Shown: piece by piece, positions 8,504 to 17,892 of the stretch | Layout of the letters: every line of letters begins with the position of its first letter | Numbering within the stretch: the stretch's first letter is position 1 | From: Marinobacter salarius | GTDB taxonomy: Bacteria > Pseudomonadota > Gammaproteobacteria > Pseudomonadales > Oleiphilaceae | DNA length: 64,000 nucleotides | Reading direction: 5' to 3' | Assembly: GCF_032922745.1 (NCBI RefSeq) | Contig: NZ_CP136693.1 | Coordinates: forward strand, 3,224,001 to 3,288,000 | Program-made: the position numbers and the translations under genes | The notes under the pieces: model-generated | The model's input: the letters and a program-made list of their open reading frames with translations, nothing else | Told to the model about the DNA's origin: nothing | Database searches by the model: none

Positions 8504-11500
8504 TCAATCCGTGGAACTAAGCCTGAACGTCACGCTCATTGGACTGCTCCCCTCATAGCTCTGATACTCAACGGTGCCGAAATAAGTGAAGGGAGAAGCT
8601 TTGCCGTTACGCAGCTTATTTTCACGAACAAATAAGTGTACTGAGAGCCCGAGCATTTTGTGGTTGATCAACTCCCGCCCCCGCTTACTTTGGGGCGTAG
8701 CCGAATTCTGACTCTGCCAGTGGAATGTGTGCTCATCAATCCAGTGATCAACGTAGCGGTGTTGAACCCCTTTGCCCTGCTTGTTTAACGTCACCAACAA
8801 AATATGCGCATTGGCATCTTTCAGAAAGACGTGACCACTTTGCCAATTGCCAGGATTAAAATTGGCACCGAATAACTCCGGAATCTCCTCTCTCGGGATT
8901 TCCTGTCCGAGAGCCATTTCCAATGGATCGATAACCTCACAAAAGCGTGCGAACGTTCGAAACTGTTCTAGAAGCTCTGGAGTGACAAGAATGTCTTCAT
9001 AGTCTGGATTGGCAGCCTCGAGCCGATATTCACCTACGGGAGATTTACGAACCGTCCGAAGAAGGTATTGTGTGTCACCTGCTTCATCCATCCGTTCAAT
9101 CGCGAGCATTTTCCCAGTGATCGATCCAGCTTGATTCGGGTTGATCTGTTCAAGCAACAGATAATCACCGTCCTTAATCGGCTGCTTCCCGCCGTTCATT
9201 GAGCTACCGGATGCTCTGGCAATGAAATGACGATTTGGCTCGATTCGCCCGTGTCCCAATCCGATGGACCTGTACTCCGGCTCTTCAGCGTGACTACTTC
9301 TGAAGTGACCACAAGCGATCTTCAACGATGGGAAGTAAGGCAACTCCGTTCCAGAACGCGTGAGCGGGACGATATTTTCAGACGACCACTGCTCTTGCTG
9401 GGCAGACTGCCGTGCTTCATAAGAGGCCAGGCGATAATCGATTAGCTCCTGAACCATTTCCTCGAAGGGCGGTATCTGACCATCTTCCAGCTCAACAACT
9501 GGCTTGAATTGATCGTTCTCAATCTCAAAAACTGCTGGCGACTTGTTGGTCCAATGATCGACAGGGTTTTTCTTCCAGTATTGCTGCCATTGCGCCGAGG
9601 AGCCATCAACGCCCCTCACTGAAGCCGCAATTTCTTGATATAACTTCGGGCGGCGTTTCAGTGTCTCCCAAGATTCTTGAGCAAGTTTCGAGAGCTTAGG
9701 CGGGCTACGCCATCCGCCTAACTGCTGGAAAACGTCGAGCAATATCATTTTGAATGATTTGCTCATGGCCGTCGTTTCAACTTCCAGCAAAAACGTTTCG
9801 TAGCGGGACAAGAGCTCCGTCTCAAGCTCGCTGAGATCTTCCATATCCCGAACCAATCCAAACCAACTTCCGTGTAACTTGCGAGTCTTAGCGATACTGG
9901 CACCGAAACGATAGTACTCGGTGAGTGTTGGACGACGACCAAACGTATCCTTCAGTACCTGATAGTCTTTTTCAGCGCCCTGGTGATCAAGACCTTTCAG
10001 GAAGTCGATTATCTGCAGATCGTAATTGATAAAGCATCCGTCTGGCAGTTCCAACTGATTCTTTTCAGCTTTCCTGGCAAACTCGGCTAACTGCCGGTGA
10101 TTCATCGCCTGGCCAATCAGCGCCTGAGGTTTGTGTAGGAAGCTTTGGTGGTTACCCACGAAATCCAGAATCACAAGATTGTCTTTTCCAGTGGCGACGC
10201 TTTTACGAAGGCCCCGGCCAATTTGCTGAAGGAATAGGATCTTGGACTCCGTTGGACGCAACAGCAGAACAGTATCAATGGCGGGCAAATCGACACCCTC
10301 GTTGAACAGGTCGACAGAAAAAATCACGTCGAGCTGACCATTTTCCAACTTCTCCAAGGCCTCGCCACGAGACATCTCAGATTCACCGTGAACGGCTGCC
10401 GCCTTGATCCCTTTTTTTACAAACTGGCTCGCCATAAAATCGGCATGGATCCGTGAAACGCAAAAGGCCAAGGTCCGGCTTTGCTTCTCTTCACTCCATA
10501 CCTTGAGCACATGTTTGGCACGTCCATAGGTAGCAAGCTTATTGGCAAGCAGGTTGGGATCGAACTTTCCGTTGCGCCAGGGAATCTCAGTGTAATCGAC
10601 CGTCTCGTCATAGATGCCGTAGTAATGAAACGGCACCAGGAATTGGCCCCTGACGCCCTCAAACAACGGGTATTCGAAAACCAAGTTGTCGTCACACAAC
10701 GACAGGATATCCGAGCGGTCTGTCCGGTCTGGGGTTGCCGTTAATCCCAGGAGAAACTGCGGCGCAAAGTAACTCAGAAGCCGATGATAGACGGGCGCTG
10801 CCGCATGATGGAATTCATCGACAACAATATAATCAAAATGCCGGGGGTCAAATCGATCGAGATGCGTTTCTTTGCCGAGCGTTTGCACCGATGCACAAAG
10901 GATGTCCACTGTTCGATCGCGCTGCTTCCCCATGTAAAAGCCAACGCGGCTATTTGGCTTGATCCGCAGATAGGTCTCGGCCGCTTGATAAAGAATTTCT
11001 TCGCGGTGGGCGACAAAAAGAATCCGACGGGCGCCCATTTGAACCGCATCAAAGGCAGATAGCCAGGTTTTACCTAAACCTGTTGCTAACACGACCAACC
11101 CCCTTCTGTAGCCTTCTACGCGGGTTAGATCCAGGGCCTCTAACGCTTCCTGTTGCACTTCATTAGGTGCTGGAACTTCCAGCTTCTCATCACTGCCCGG
11201 TTCCAGTGACTGTTCTGGTGGTTTCCTCCGTTTCTCGTACACATCGATCCAGTTGTCAGTGAGAGGCACAACATTGGGGTGCTGAAACAGTTCATCGAAC
11301 CTGCTGACAGCTTCGAGGTACCCAGAATCGGGCGGGAAATCCACCTGATAGTTCCATTCCAACCCGTCCTGCAGCGCTTGTCGGCTGATATTGCTAGAGC
11401 CGATGAACGCCCTGCCCCACATTTGCTGATTCTCACCATGGCCAGCGAAAAGGTAAGCTTTCAAATGAAAGCTACTCCCTTTGCTCTGATAGACACGCAC

Positions 11501-12352
11501 CTGAGCGCCATGGTCATGCAACAGGACAAGCTTTCGAAGGGCTTCTGTGTCAGTAATGTCCAAATAATCACTGGTGAGAATGCGGATGCGAGCCGGATCA
11601 GGAGTTCGTTGCAGCGCGCTCACCAAATCCGGGAACAAGAGATTTAAACCGGTGGTTTTAACAAAAGCTACCGCCATATCTACCTGATCAGCAGATTTAA
11701 TTGCTTGGCAAAGCTTGGGTAGGAAATGATGTTCTTTCCCGCCCGTCGTCAGCTTTTTGTGGGAAGCCGGCGCCTTGGTCAGAAGAATGTTCAACCACTG
11801 CTCATCCCTATCAGGACGCTGATCATCAGTGCGCCACATCTGGCAAGCTTCATAGTCTGTCAGGTCCTGAATCCACTGCTCGGCAATCGACTCGTCAGCA
11901 TCAGTAAAGTGCCGGCCATTGTGGTCACGTTCCCCCTGGCCAACCTTGAAACTCATGTAGAAAACGCCATCCGGTTTGAGGGCATTCCATAACCGTTCAA
12001 TAGCTCTGGGTACTTCAACGCGAGGCAAATGCAAAAGGCTGGCACAAGCCCAGATGCCGTCATACGTAATGGATTCCTGAACGTCTGAAAAAGACCTGTG
12101 CTGAATTGGCAGGCCGGTCTTTTGGCGGGCAAGAGAGGTGATGGCTTTTGAGCCATCGAAAGCAGAAACGCGGTAGCCATTCTGTTTGAAATACAAAGCA
12201 TCTCGACCAGAACCACAGCCCGCATCCAGAATGTGTCCACCTTCGGGAACTTGTGGCAAGAACTCTCGGTAAAGGTCTTCCATGCTGACCTCAAACGTAG
12301 ACTCCACAAAGTCATCGGCATTGCTGTCGTAATAGCTCAGCGTATCCTGCAT
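8504..12352 (-). CDS. Multidomain methyltransferase - PLD - superfamily 2 helicase - S24-like - DUF3427 protein
   Basis: This is a 1282-residue fusion. Residues 1-190 form a class I SAM methyltransferase-like domain (LDAGCGSGRDA at 42-52). Residues 205-345 form a phospholipase D-type nuclease module (HLK at 296-298, then GSSN at 318-321). Residues 395-770 form an SF2 helicase with ATGLGKT (423-429), DEFHH (512-516), LTATPDRTD (537-545) and QQIGRGLRK. Around 1015-1145 lies a LexA/S24-like domain with GSSM (Ser1051). Residues 1150-1278 match DUF3427, including FHWQSQNSATPQSKRG. PLD-helicase-DUF3427 proteins are known from defence islands. The added methyltransferase and S24 modules are less usual. 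It is the third gene after mazG-like and DUF2075 genes, 140 bp downstream of the latter. Its role as nucleic-acid sensor and nuclease is inferred. Confidence 0.85.
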   Translation of the reverse strand: MQDTLSYYDSNADDFVESTFEVSMEDLYREFLPQVPEGGHILDAGCGSGRDALYFKQNGYRVSAFDGSKAITSLARQKTGLPIQHRSFSDVQESITYDGIWACASLLHLPRVEVPRAIERLWNALKPDGVFYMSFKVGQGERDHNGRHFTDADESIAEQWIQDLTDYEACQMWRTDDQRPDRDEQWLNILLTKAPASHKKLTTGGKEHHFLPKLCQAIKSADQVDMAVAFVKTTGLNLLFPDLVSALQRTPDPARIRILTSDYLDITDTEALRKLVLLHDHGAQVRVYQSKGSSFHLKAYLFAGHGENQQMWGRAFIGSSNISRQALQDGLEWNYQVDFPPDSGYLEAVSRFDELFQHPNVVPLTDNWIDVYEKRRKPPEQSLEPGSDEKLEVPAPNEVQQEALEALDLTRVEGYRRGLVVLATGLGKTWLSAFDAVQMGARRILFVAHREEILYQAAETYLRIKPNSRVGFYMGKQRDRTVDILCASVQTLGKETHLDRFDPRHFDYIVVDEFHHAAAPVYHRLLSYFAPQFLLGLTATPDRTDRSDILSLCDDNLVFEYPLFEGVRGQFLVPFHYYGIYDETVDYTEIPWRNGKFDPNLLANKLATYGRAKHVLKVWSEEKQSRTLAFCVSRIHADFMASQFVKKGIKAAAVHGESEMSRGEALEKLENGQLDVIFSVDLFNEGVDLPAIDTVLLLRPTESKILFLQQIGRGLRKSVATGKDNLVILDFVGNHQSFLHKPQALIGQAMNHRQLAEFARKAEKNQLELPDGCFINYDLQIIDFLKGLDHQGAEKDYQVLKDTFGRRPTLTEYYRFGASIAKTRKLHGSWFGLVRDMEDLSELETELLSRYETFLLEVETTAMSKSFKMILLDVFQQLGGWRSPPKLSKLAQESWETLKRRPKLYQEIAASVRGVDGSSAQWQQYWKKNPVDHWTNKSPAVFEIENDQFKPVVELEDGQIPPFEEMVQELIDYRLASYEARQSAQQEQWSSENIVPLTRSGTELPYFPSLKIACGHFRSSHAEEPEYRSIGLGHGRIEPNRHFIARASGSSMNGGKQPIKDGDYLLLEQINPNQAGSITGKMLAIERMDEAGDTQYLLRTVRKSPVGEYRLEAANPDYEDILVTPELLEQFRTFARFCEVIDPLEMALGQEIPREEIPELFGANFNPGNWQSGHVFLKDANAHILLVTLNKQGKGVQHRYVDHWIDEHTFHWQSQNSATPQSKRGRELINHKMLGLSVHLFVRENKLRNGKASPFTYFGTVEYQSYEGSSPMSVTFRLSSTD

Positions 12353-12492
12353 TGAATAGTTCCCTTGCGACTAATTAGCCTGAAGTCGATCTAGACCAGG
12401 CTACCAGGCGGACAGGTCGTCGCCAACAAACTCGGGAGATCTACTCCGGAACTTCCCTTCAAGATGCAGGAGTGTTTTTTGAATCACTGGTT

Positions 12493-14877
12493 TCAGGCCA
12501 ACACCGCAACAAACTCTCCAACGACTCTCAAGTCGTGAAGATCATCGTCTTCAATCACGATATCTCGATAACCATGAGCGCTAGTGACCGGCATCAAGAT
12601 GACTTTTTCGTTAACGAGTTCATCGCCGGACATCGTTTTTTCACTGCGATACAGTTTAATGGTGAGGCAACTGCCGTTATCAGGGTCTTCAATAGCCCGA
12701 TGTTGCACTAGGACTATCTTGCCATTTCGCGTTCCTCCAGGATTGGCACTAAAGAGGCACCATGCGCCGTTAGGAATCCGCTTGTTCATGGACTCACCAA
12801 CAACCTGAGCGACAAACTGGCCCGGTCTTGTAGCAAAATGTTCGGGTAATTTCACCCACTCAAAATCTTCAACGGGAGACTGGAATTCACTGAATTCGCC
12901 GGCTACCGCCTGTAGGTCGTAGAGGGGCACAAAGCCTTCATAAGGAAGTGCAGATTCGTAATCAACTACCTCATACGGGACTTGCATAGCGGAAACATCA
13001 TTCCTTTGTTCCGTTATCTGGGGCTCTGAAAAGCTACGAAAGTGTTCTCTGGTTTCTGCATCTGCAGAGTAGATGTAACACCCTTTCATACCCCGCGTCA
13101 TCAACGTCCGATAAGTGTTCTTGATGATCATGTCAGCATCCGCGAGGGCGCTCTCCCGATCCTCTTTCAGCCTCTTCTTGTAGCCACGCACAGAACGATC
13201 AGATTTTGAGCGAGCGCCGGCGTTTGTGACAGCAATTCCATCTCGGATTACGAAATCATCTCCGATAATCACGCCTACATAGTCGAGCTCTAAGCCTTGG
13301 CATGTATGGATACAGCCAATCTCACTGATAGAGTCCTCGGCAATCAGCCATTTTGAACCGTGCTTGTCGAGATTCCACCTTGCTCTGAAATCATGCTCAG
13401 GGAGCTCAATATCAAACCTGGCTGGATCCTTCTTGCTGTTCCAGTCCCAGCAATACCCTGCCACCAACCGCGCCTTATTGGCCCGGCGATTTTTCTGTTC
13501 AATAACATTCCGCAGCTCGTTAGGGTCGTCAAAGACCCGAAAATCATAGTCGATGCCATCCAGACTTATATTGGCTGTTTCCCTGATCTGCAGGACATGA
13601 TCAATCCATGCCAGATAGCCGTCAGAGCCGTTGCAACGAAATTGTGAGCTCAGCTCCAAGACAGTGACTTCTGAACCCAATTGCCTGGCAAAATGCCGAA
13701 TCTCTTCCACCGTGCCGATATCCGACAGAGTGACGCGCTGGTCTTCATCAATAAAAAAAACAGAGGTTCGGGCGCTATTGATCAGTTCTTTTATCTGGTT
13801 CTCACCCAGGTTCCCGTATAGGCCAGACTTCTCGTTTAGCCTGTGGGCCTCATCAACGACCAATAAATCAAAAAAGTTGTTCTCAGTTTCGGTATAACCA
13901 CCAGAACCGCGAAACAGGTTATCGATGTGGGTTTTGCGCATAGTACCTGTCAGGCGGGCTTTGAAGACTTCCCGCGGCGCAGCATTCTTGCTGACAAACT
14001 GGGTCAGCATCTCTCTATTGGTTGCTTCAACGATAAGGTTAATTGCGACGACCGATTTCCCCGTGCCCGGTCCACCCTTCACAATGAAAGTCTGTTTTGG
14101 ATTTTTGCGCCCTTTTTCCGCTAGATCCAGCGCGGTTTCGTAAACCAGTTTCTGCTCATCTAGCAAAATGAATTCCCTGTTACCGCGAAGCATCGAAGCA
14201 AGGCTGTCAGCGAGTCCTTTTGAAGGTTTGATTACACCATGTTCAATTCGGTACATGATGTTGTCGCTGTCGCCATAGCGGATATTTCGCCTGAGGAAAT
14301 CCGACAACTTTTTCGCATCGCTCGAAATAAACACCGGCGCCCTGTCGGTATGCTCTTGATAACGGGAGTCATTGATAGCCACTCCGCTGTCCATGTTGTG
14401 CAGATAGGCGCATGGTTGAAGGCCAATCCGTTCTTCCCGGACCGTTTCGTTATAGTCTTCAATTAATGCTGAGTATGACCAGGCTTGATAGGAAGGATGG
14501 TTAACTTCACGGATGGACCCGTTCAGAAATGTTCGAACGATTGCGTCTTTATCCGTAACTTCTGCTTCGGACCACTGCTTCAGTTCAACGATGATTGCGG
14601 TGTCATTGCGCGCTGCATCTTTGCCCGTCAGGATAAAATCCACTCTGCGACTGGTCAGCGGAATCGTATATTCAATGGCAACACCGGCCGACGGGGGTAT
14701 GGCATGATCCAGTAGCGCGTTAAACATGTATTGAAGCGAATTTTTCCAGGACGTAATTTCAGATTTTGGGGTTCTTCGTTTGAGCTTCCTCCAGACCTCT
14801 TCCTCGATAACCTTCTCAATCTGATTGAACTTCACATGTTCAACAAATTCCGCCTTGGAAGCCGAATAGACGATCAC
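12493..14877 (-). CDS. DUF2075 helicase with N-terminal PD-(D/E)XK-like and C-terminal S24-like domains
   Basis: This protein has 794 residues. Near the N-terminus, RRVDFILTG and IIVELKQW give Asp80...Glu98-x-Lys100, a PD-(D/E)XK nuclease-like pattern. The central DUF2075 ATPase/helicase shows GGPGTGKS (267-274), VVDEAH (339-344) and FFIDEDQRVT. The last 110 residues form a LexA/S24-like fold: VGESMN (Ser696) and TIKLY (Lys741) sit where LexA has its catalytic Ser-Lys pair. It lies 9 bp downstream of the MazG-like gene, clearly one transcript. DUF2075 genes next to MazG-like genes recur in bacterial accessory regions; their precise action is not established as far as I know. The Ser-Lys pair suggests self-cleavage or damage sensing, which is inference. 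Confidence 0.82.
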   Translation of the reverse strand: MIVYSASKAEFVEHVKFNQIEKVIEEEVWRKLKRRTPKSEITSWKNSLQYMFNALLDHAIPPSAGVAIEYTIPLTSRRVDFILTGKDAARNDTAIIVELKQWSEAEVTDKDAIVRTFLNGSIREVNHPSYQAWSYSALIEDYNETVREERIGLQPCAYLHNMDSGVAINDSRYQEHTDRAPVFISSDAKKLSDFLRRNIRYGDSDNIMYRIEHGVIKPSKGLADSLASMLRGNREFILLDEQKLVYETALDLAEKGRKNPKQTFIVKGGPGTGKSVVAINLIVEATNREMLTQFVSKNAAPREVFKARLTGTMRKTHIDNLFRGSGGYTETENNFFDLLVVDEAHRLNEKSGLYGNLGENQIKELINSARTSVFFIDEDQRVTLSDIGTVEEIRHFARQLGSEVTVLELSSQFRCNGSDGYLAWIDHVLQIRETANISLDGIDYDFRVFDDPNELRNVIEQKNRRANKARLVAGYCWDWNSKKDPARFDIELPEHDFRARWNLDKHGSKWLIAEDSISEIGCIHTCQGLELDYVGVIIGDDFVIRDGIAVTNAGARSKSDRSVRGYKKRLKEDRESALADADMIIKNTYRTLMTRGMKGCYIYSADAETREHFRSFSEPQITEQRNDVSAMQVPYEVVDYESALPYEGFVPLYDLQAVAGEFSEFQSPVEDFEWVKLPEHFATRPGQFVAQVVGESMNKRIPNGAWCLFSANPGGTRNGKIVLVQHRAIEDPDNGSCLTIKLYRSEKTMSGDELVNEKVILMPVTSAHGYRDIVIEDDDLHDLRVVGEFVAVLA

Positions 14878-14886
14878 GAATAACCC

Positions 14887-15234
14887 CTACAATTCGTTAT
14901 ATTTATTGGACTTGCCTTTAGCTTTGGCAACAGGATATTTGAGGGCATTTGCCTCTATTTTTCGGGCGGATTCTTCAGCAATATCGACGCCCAAAGAATC
15001 GGCCAGGAGAACAAGGTACAGCTGGATGTCTGCAATTTCGTCTTTCACTGCTGCCAAACGTTTGTCACTGAGGTTTTTCGAGTCGTCTTCGCTAAGCCAC
15101 TGGAACTGCTCCGACAACTCACCCGCCTCACCACAGAGGGCCATGGTCAGGTTTTTCGGTGAGTGGAACTGGCGCCAATCTCGTTCTTCAGCAAATTGCT
15201 TCAATTTCAGGCGCAACTCTTCGAGCGAATCCAT
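14887..15234 (-). CDS. MazG-like nucleotide pyrophosphohydrolase (RS21-C6/MazG-like fold)
   Basis: This 115-residue all-alpha NTP pyrophosphohydrolase would cleave a (modified) nucleoside triphosphate to NMP and PPi. The metal-binding motifs EAGELSEQFQW (E-x3-E type) and DEIADIQLYLVLLAD are both intact, and the LKQFAEERDWRQFHSPKNLTMAL start is typical of the family. It leads the cluster with the DUF2075 and DUF3427 helicase genes. A role in depleting or sanitising nucleotides during phage infection is plausible but inferred from context. The start ATG has GGGGAG about 10 nt upstream. Confidence 0.9.
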   Translation of the reverse strand: MDSLEELRLKLKQFAEERDWRQFHSPKNLTMALCGEAGELSEQFQWLSEDDSKNLSDKRLAAVKDEIADIQLYLVLLADSLGVDIAEESARKIEANALKYPVAKAKGKSNKYNEL

Positions 15235-15250
15235 TTTGGCTAAACTCCCC

Positions 15251-15264
15251 TTTGTCGTGACAAA
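15251..15264. promoter_or_regulatory. 14-bp inverted repeat before the mazG-like gene
   Basis: TTTGTCGTGACAAA has 6-bp arms (TTTGTC/GACAAA) around a 2-bp centre. It lies 17-30 bp upstream of the mazG-like start, touching its Shine-Dalgarno sequence, so a bound repressor would block expression. The cognate regulator is not identified. Confidence 0.4.
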
Positions 15265-15301
15265 ACCATTTGCTTTCGATCTATTTGCACATTAACCAAA
15301 C

Positions 15302-15444
15302 TCAAGTGCACCGGTCCACATAATCCATAATGAACATACCAACTAAGCGCTTAGCTCCTTCGATGCCTGAATATCCATAGGCGACACTCCCAGTTCCTAC
15401 GACTTCTTCCGATGACAGGTAAACGGCAGTATCTGATGTCGACT
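15302..15444 (-). pseudogene. 3' remnant of an unknown gene cut by the IS66 left end
   Basis: Reading the minus strand from the IS66 boundary at 15444 gives an open frame of about 46 codons (containing YLSSEEVVGTGSVAYGYSG and MFIMDYVDRCT) to a stop at 15302. An ATG lies only inside IS66, so the natural 5' end is missing. I do not recognise the family; the fragment could also be chance open frame. Confidence 0.3.
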
Positions 15445-15527
15445 GTAAGCGCCAATAAATCCGCACCTGTAGCTGACGCCCGAGTTTCGCCACACTGATT
15501 CCTGCTTTCACATTAAAGAGGAATCCG

Positions 15528-15836
15528 ATGACTACCCCTGATTTACACCAGTTCTGGCAAGAGACGCTGTCGGACTGGCAGGCCTCGGGCCTGTCCGGTG
15601 CAGCCTACTGCAAACAAGAGTCGCTTGTTTATCATCGGTTTGTCTACTGGCGGCAGAAGCTGACCGGCCGTGTCGAATCCAGCGAACCGGTTCAAGCTCG
15701 ATCCGGATTCGCTCGTGTGGCTCCGATTCCGGATACAGGAGTCGGTTTGACCGTGTCACTGCCCGGCGGCGTATCGATCACCGGTCTGCATGCCGGTAAT
15801 ATCGATTTGCTGGGTGCCGTCTTGAGACAGCTGTGA
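15528..15836 (+). CDS. tnpA: IS66 accessory protein TnpA
   Basis: This 102-residue IS66 OrfA/TnpA protein begins MTTPDLHQFWQETLSDWQAS, with the family-typical SGLSGAAYCKQESLVYHRFVYWRQK helix-turn-helix-like N-terminus. It is required together with TnpB and TnpC for IS66 transposition. AAAGAGG lies 6 nt before the ATG. The stop overlaps the tnpB start (ATGA). Confidence 0.92.
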   Translation: MTTPDLHQFWQETLSDWQASGLSGAAYCKQESLVYHRFVYWRQKLTGRVESSEPVQARSGFARVAPIPDTGVGLTVSLPGGVSITGLHAGNIDLLGAVLRQL

Positions 15837-16204
15837 TGCGTCACCGCTATCTGCGCCCTTCCTGGGATCTGCCGGAGATCTATCTGTACCGAAAGCCCAT
15901 CGACTTCCGCAAGCAGGCCAACGGCCTGGCCCTGCTGGTGGAACAGGAACTGGGGCACAGCCCATTCTCCGGTGCACTTTACGCCTTCACCAACCGGCAG
16001 CGGAACAAGATCAAATGCCTGATGTGGGAAGACAACGGCTTTGTGCTCTATTACAAAGCCCTGGCCGAGGAGAAATTCAAGTGGCCAGGGCCTGCGGATG
16101 AACTGATGCCGCTGACCGGTGAACAGATCAACTGGTTGTTGGACGGCTACGACATCAGTCTGTTGCGGGGCCATAAAACCCTGCACTATGAGAGTGTCGG
16201 ATAG
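15833..16204 (+). CDS. tnpB: IS66 accessory protein TnpB (Orf2)
   Basis: This 123-residue TnpB of IS66 elements carries the family pattern IYLYRKPIDFRKQANGLALLVEQELGH and the NRQRNKIKCLMWEDNGFVLYYK core. It is translationally coupled to tnpA and lies 58 bp before the tnpC start. Its biochemical role in transposition is not defined beyond genetic need. Confidence 0.95.
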   Translation: MMRHRYLRPSWDLPEIYLYRKPIDFRKQANGLALLVEQELGHSPFSGALYAFTNRQRNKIKCLMWEDNGFVLYYKALAEEKFKWPGPADELMPLTGEQINWLLDGYDISLLRGHKTLHYESVG

Positions 16205-16261
16205 CCCTTTTTGCATTACGTTTTAGGTGTGCCAGGGCATTGTTTTTGCTATAATTCCGCC

Positions 16262-17863
16262 ATGAAATCAACGCCTGATAACGCCCTCAAAACCCCGGAT
16301 CTCAACGGTTTATCGACCGCTGAGATGGTGGCGGTTATCAGCGGCCTTCAGCAGCAACTCGCCTCCAAAGAAGACGCCATCCAGCGACGAGACGCTCGCA
16401 TCGAGATCCTCGAAGAACTGCTGCGCCATAAGAAGATCCAGCAGTTCGCCGCCAGCAGTGAAAAGCTGCCCAATCAGATCCTGCTGTTCGATGAGGTCGA
16501 GCTGGAAGTCGAGATTGATGAACTGCGCGATGAGCTGCCGGACGATGTCGAAGAGGAAGAGACGCCCCGCCGTTCCCGCAAGCGCCGCCAACGTGGCTTC
16601 TCCGATACGCTGCTGCGTGAGCGTATTGAATTAACCCTCAGCGACGAAGAGAAAGCCGGTGCCAGCAAGACCTTCTTCACCAAGGTGAAGGAAGAGCTGG
16701 AGTACATTCCCGCTCAACTGAAAGTGCTGGAGTACTGGCAGGAAAAGGCGGTGTTCGAGCAGGACGGCGAAGAGCGCATTGTTGCGGCTGCCCGTCCGGC
16801 GCGCCCGCTGGGCAAGTGCATCGCCACCCCGTCACTGCTGGCTTACCTCATTACCTCCAAGTATGCCGACGGTCTGCCGTTGTACCGTCAGGAACAAATG
16901 TTCCAGCGCCTGGGGCATGAAGTGAGTCGCACCAGCATGGCTCACTGGATCATCCGGCTGAATGACGTCTTCCAGCCGCTGATCAACCTGATGCGGGAAA
17001 CCCAGAATAGCGGTGATTACCTGCAAGCCGATGAAACCCGGATCCAGGTGCTCAAGGAAGACGGTAAGACCGCCCAATCCGACAAATGGATGTGGGTCAC
17101 CCGGGGTGGTCCACCGGGAAAACCTTCGGTTCTGTTCGAGTATGATCCATCACGAGGTGGCAAGGTACCGGTGCGTCTGCTGGATGACTTCCAGGGCATT
17201 CTGCAAGCCGATGGCTATTCCGGCTATGGGCAGGTCTGTGCCACGAACAAGCTGACGCGGATCGGATGTTGGGATCACGCGAGACGTAAGTACGTGGAGG
17301 CGTCCCGGGCGGCACCGGCCAAAGGCAAAAAAGGCCAACCCTCAAAGGCGGATGTAGCCCTGAGCCACATCCGCAAACTGTACGCCATTGAAAAGGCCGC
17401 CCGGGATCTGAGCGACGCGGAGCGATATCGGGTTCGCCAGGAAAAGAGTCTGCCGTTGTTGAACGCCTTTAAAGCCTGGCTGGAGAAAAATGCCCCCAAG
17501 GTGATGAAAGGCCTGCTTACCCGTCAGGCCATGGATTACACCCTGAACCAATGGGACTACCTGGTCGGCTACTGTGAGCGCGGTGACCTGAAGATCAGCA
17601 ATGCCGGAGCCGAGAACGCCATCCGCCCGTTTGCCCTCGGCAGAAAAGCCTGGCTCTTCGCCGATACCTCACAAGGGGCGAAAGCCAGCGCCACCTGCTA
17701 TTCGCTCATCGAAACCGCCAAGGCCAATGGCCTGGAGCCTTCAGCTTATATCCACCATGTGTTGGAACGCATTGCTGAGTCCGACACGCTGGAGAAGCTC
17801 GAAGCGTTGCTGCCCTGGAATGCCGAGTTGCCGGCTTCGAAAAAAGTGGCTCAATACGATTAG
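16262..17863 (+). CDS. tnpC: IS66-family transposase TnpC
   Basis: This 533-residue DDE transposase starts at ATG 16262; the frame is open back to 16211 but the extension is non-conserved. It shows an N-terminal leucine-rich coiled coil (LQQQLASKEDAIQRRDARIEI), the IS66 central domain, and catalytic-region motifs YLQADETRIQVL, ILQADGYSGYG and NAGAENAIRPFALGRKAWLF. It appears full length and uninterrupted, so this copy may be active. Confidence 0.95.
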   Translation: MKSTPDNALKTPDLNGLSTAEMVAVISGLQQQLASKEDAIQRRDARIEILEELLRHKKIQQFAASSEKLPNQILLFDEVELEVEIDELRDELPDDVEEEETPRRSRKRRQRGFSDTLLRERIELTLSDEEKAGASKTFFTKVKEELEYIPAQLKVLEYWQEKAVFEQDGEERIVAAARPARPLGKCIATPSLLAYLITSKYADGLPLYRQEQMFQRLGHEVSRTSMAHWIIRLNDVFQPLINLMRETQNSGDYLQADETRIQVLKEDGKTAQSDKWMWVTRGGPPGKPSVLFEYDPSRGGKVPVRLLDDFQGILQADGYSGYGQVCATNKLTRIGCWDHARRKYVEASRAAPAKGKKGQPSKADVALSHIRKLYAIEKAARDLSDAERYRVRQEKSLPLLNAFKAWLEKNAPKVMKGLLTRQAMDYTLNQWDYLVGYCERGDLKISNAGAENAIRPFALGRKAWLFADTSQGAKASATCYSLIETAKANGLEPSAYIHHVLERIAESDTLEKLEALLPWNAELPASKKVAQYD

Positions 17864-17892
17864 GGCAAGCGGGTCGATTTAACGGCGCTTAC

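Larger units (their letters stand above)
15445..17892 (+). mobile_element. IS66-family insertion sequence (tnpA, tnpB, tnpC)
   Basis: The terminal inverted repeats begin GTAAGCGCC at both ends: 15445 inward, and 17892 inward on the other strand. The three IS66 genes follow in order. The expected 8-bp target duplication is absent: the left flank is TGTCGACT and the right flank is GTTTTACC. The right flank is IS3-family sequence, while the left flank is not, so DNA next to the left end was lost or rearranged after insertion. Confidence 0.9.
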
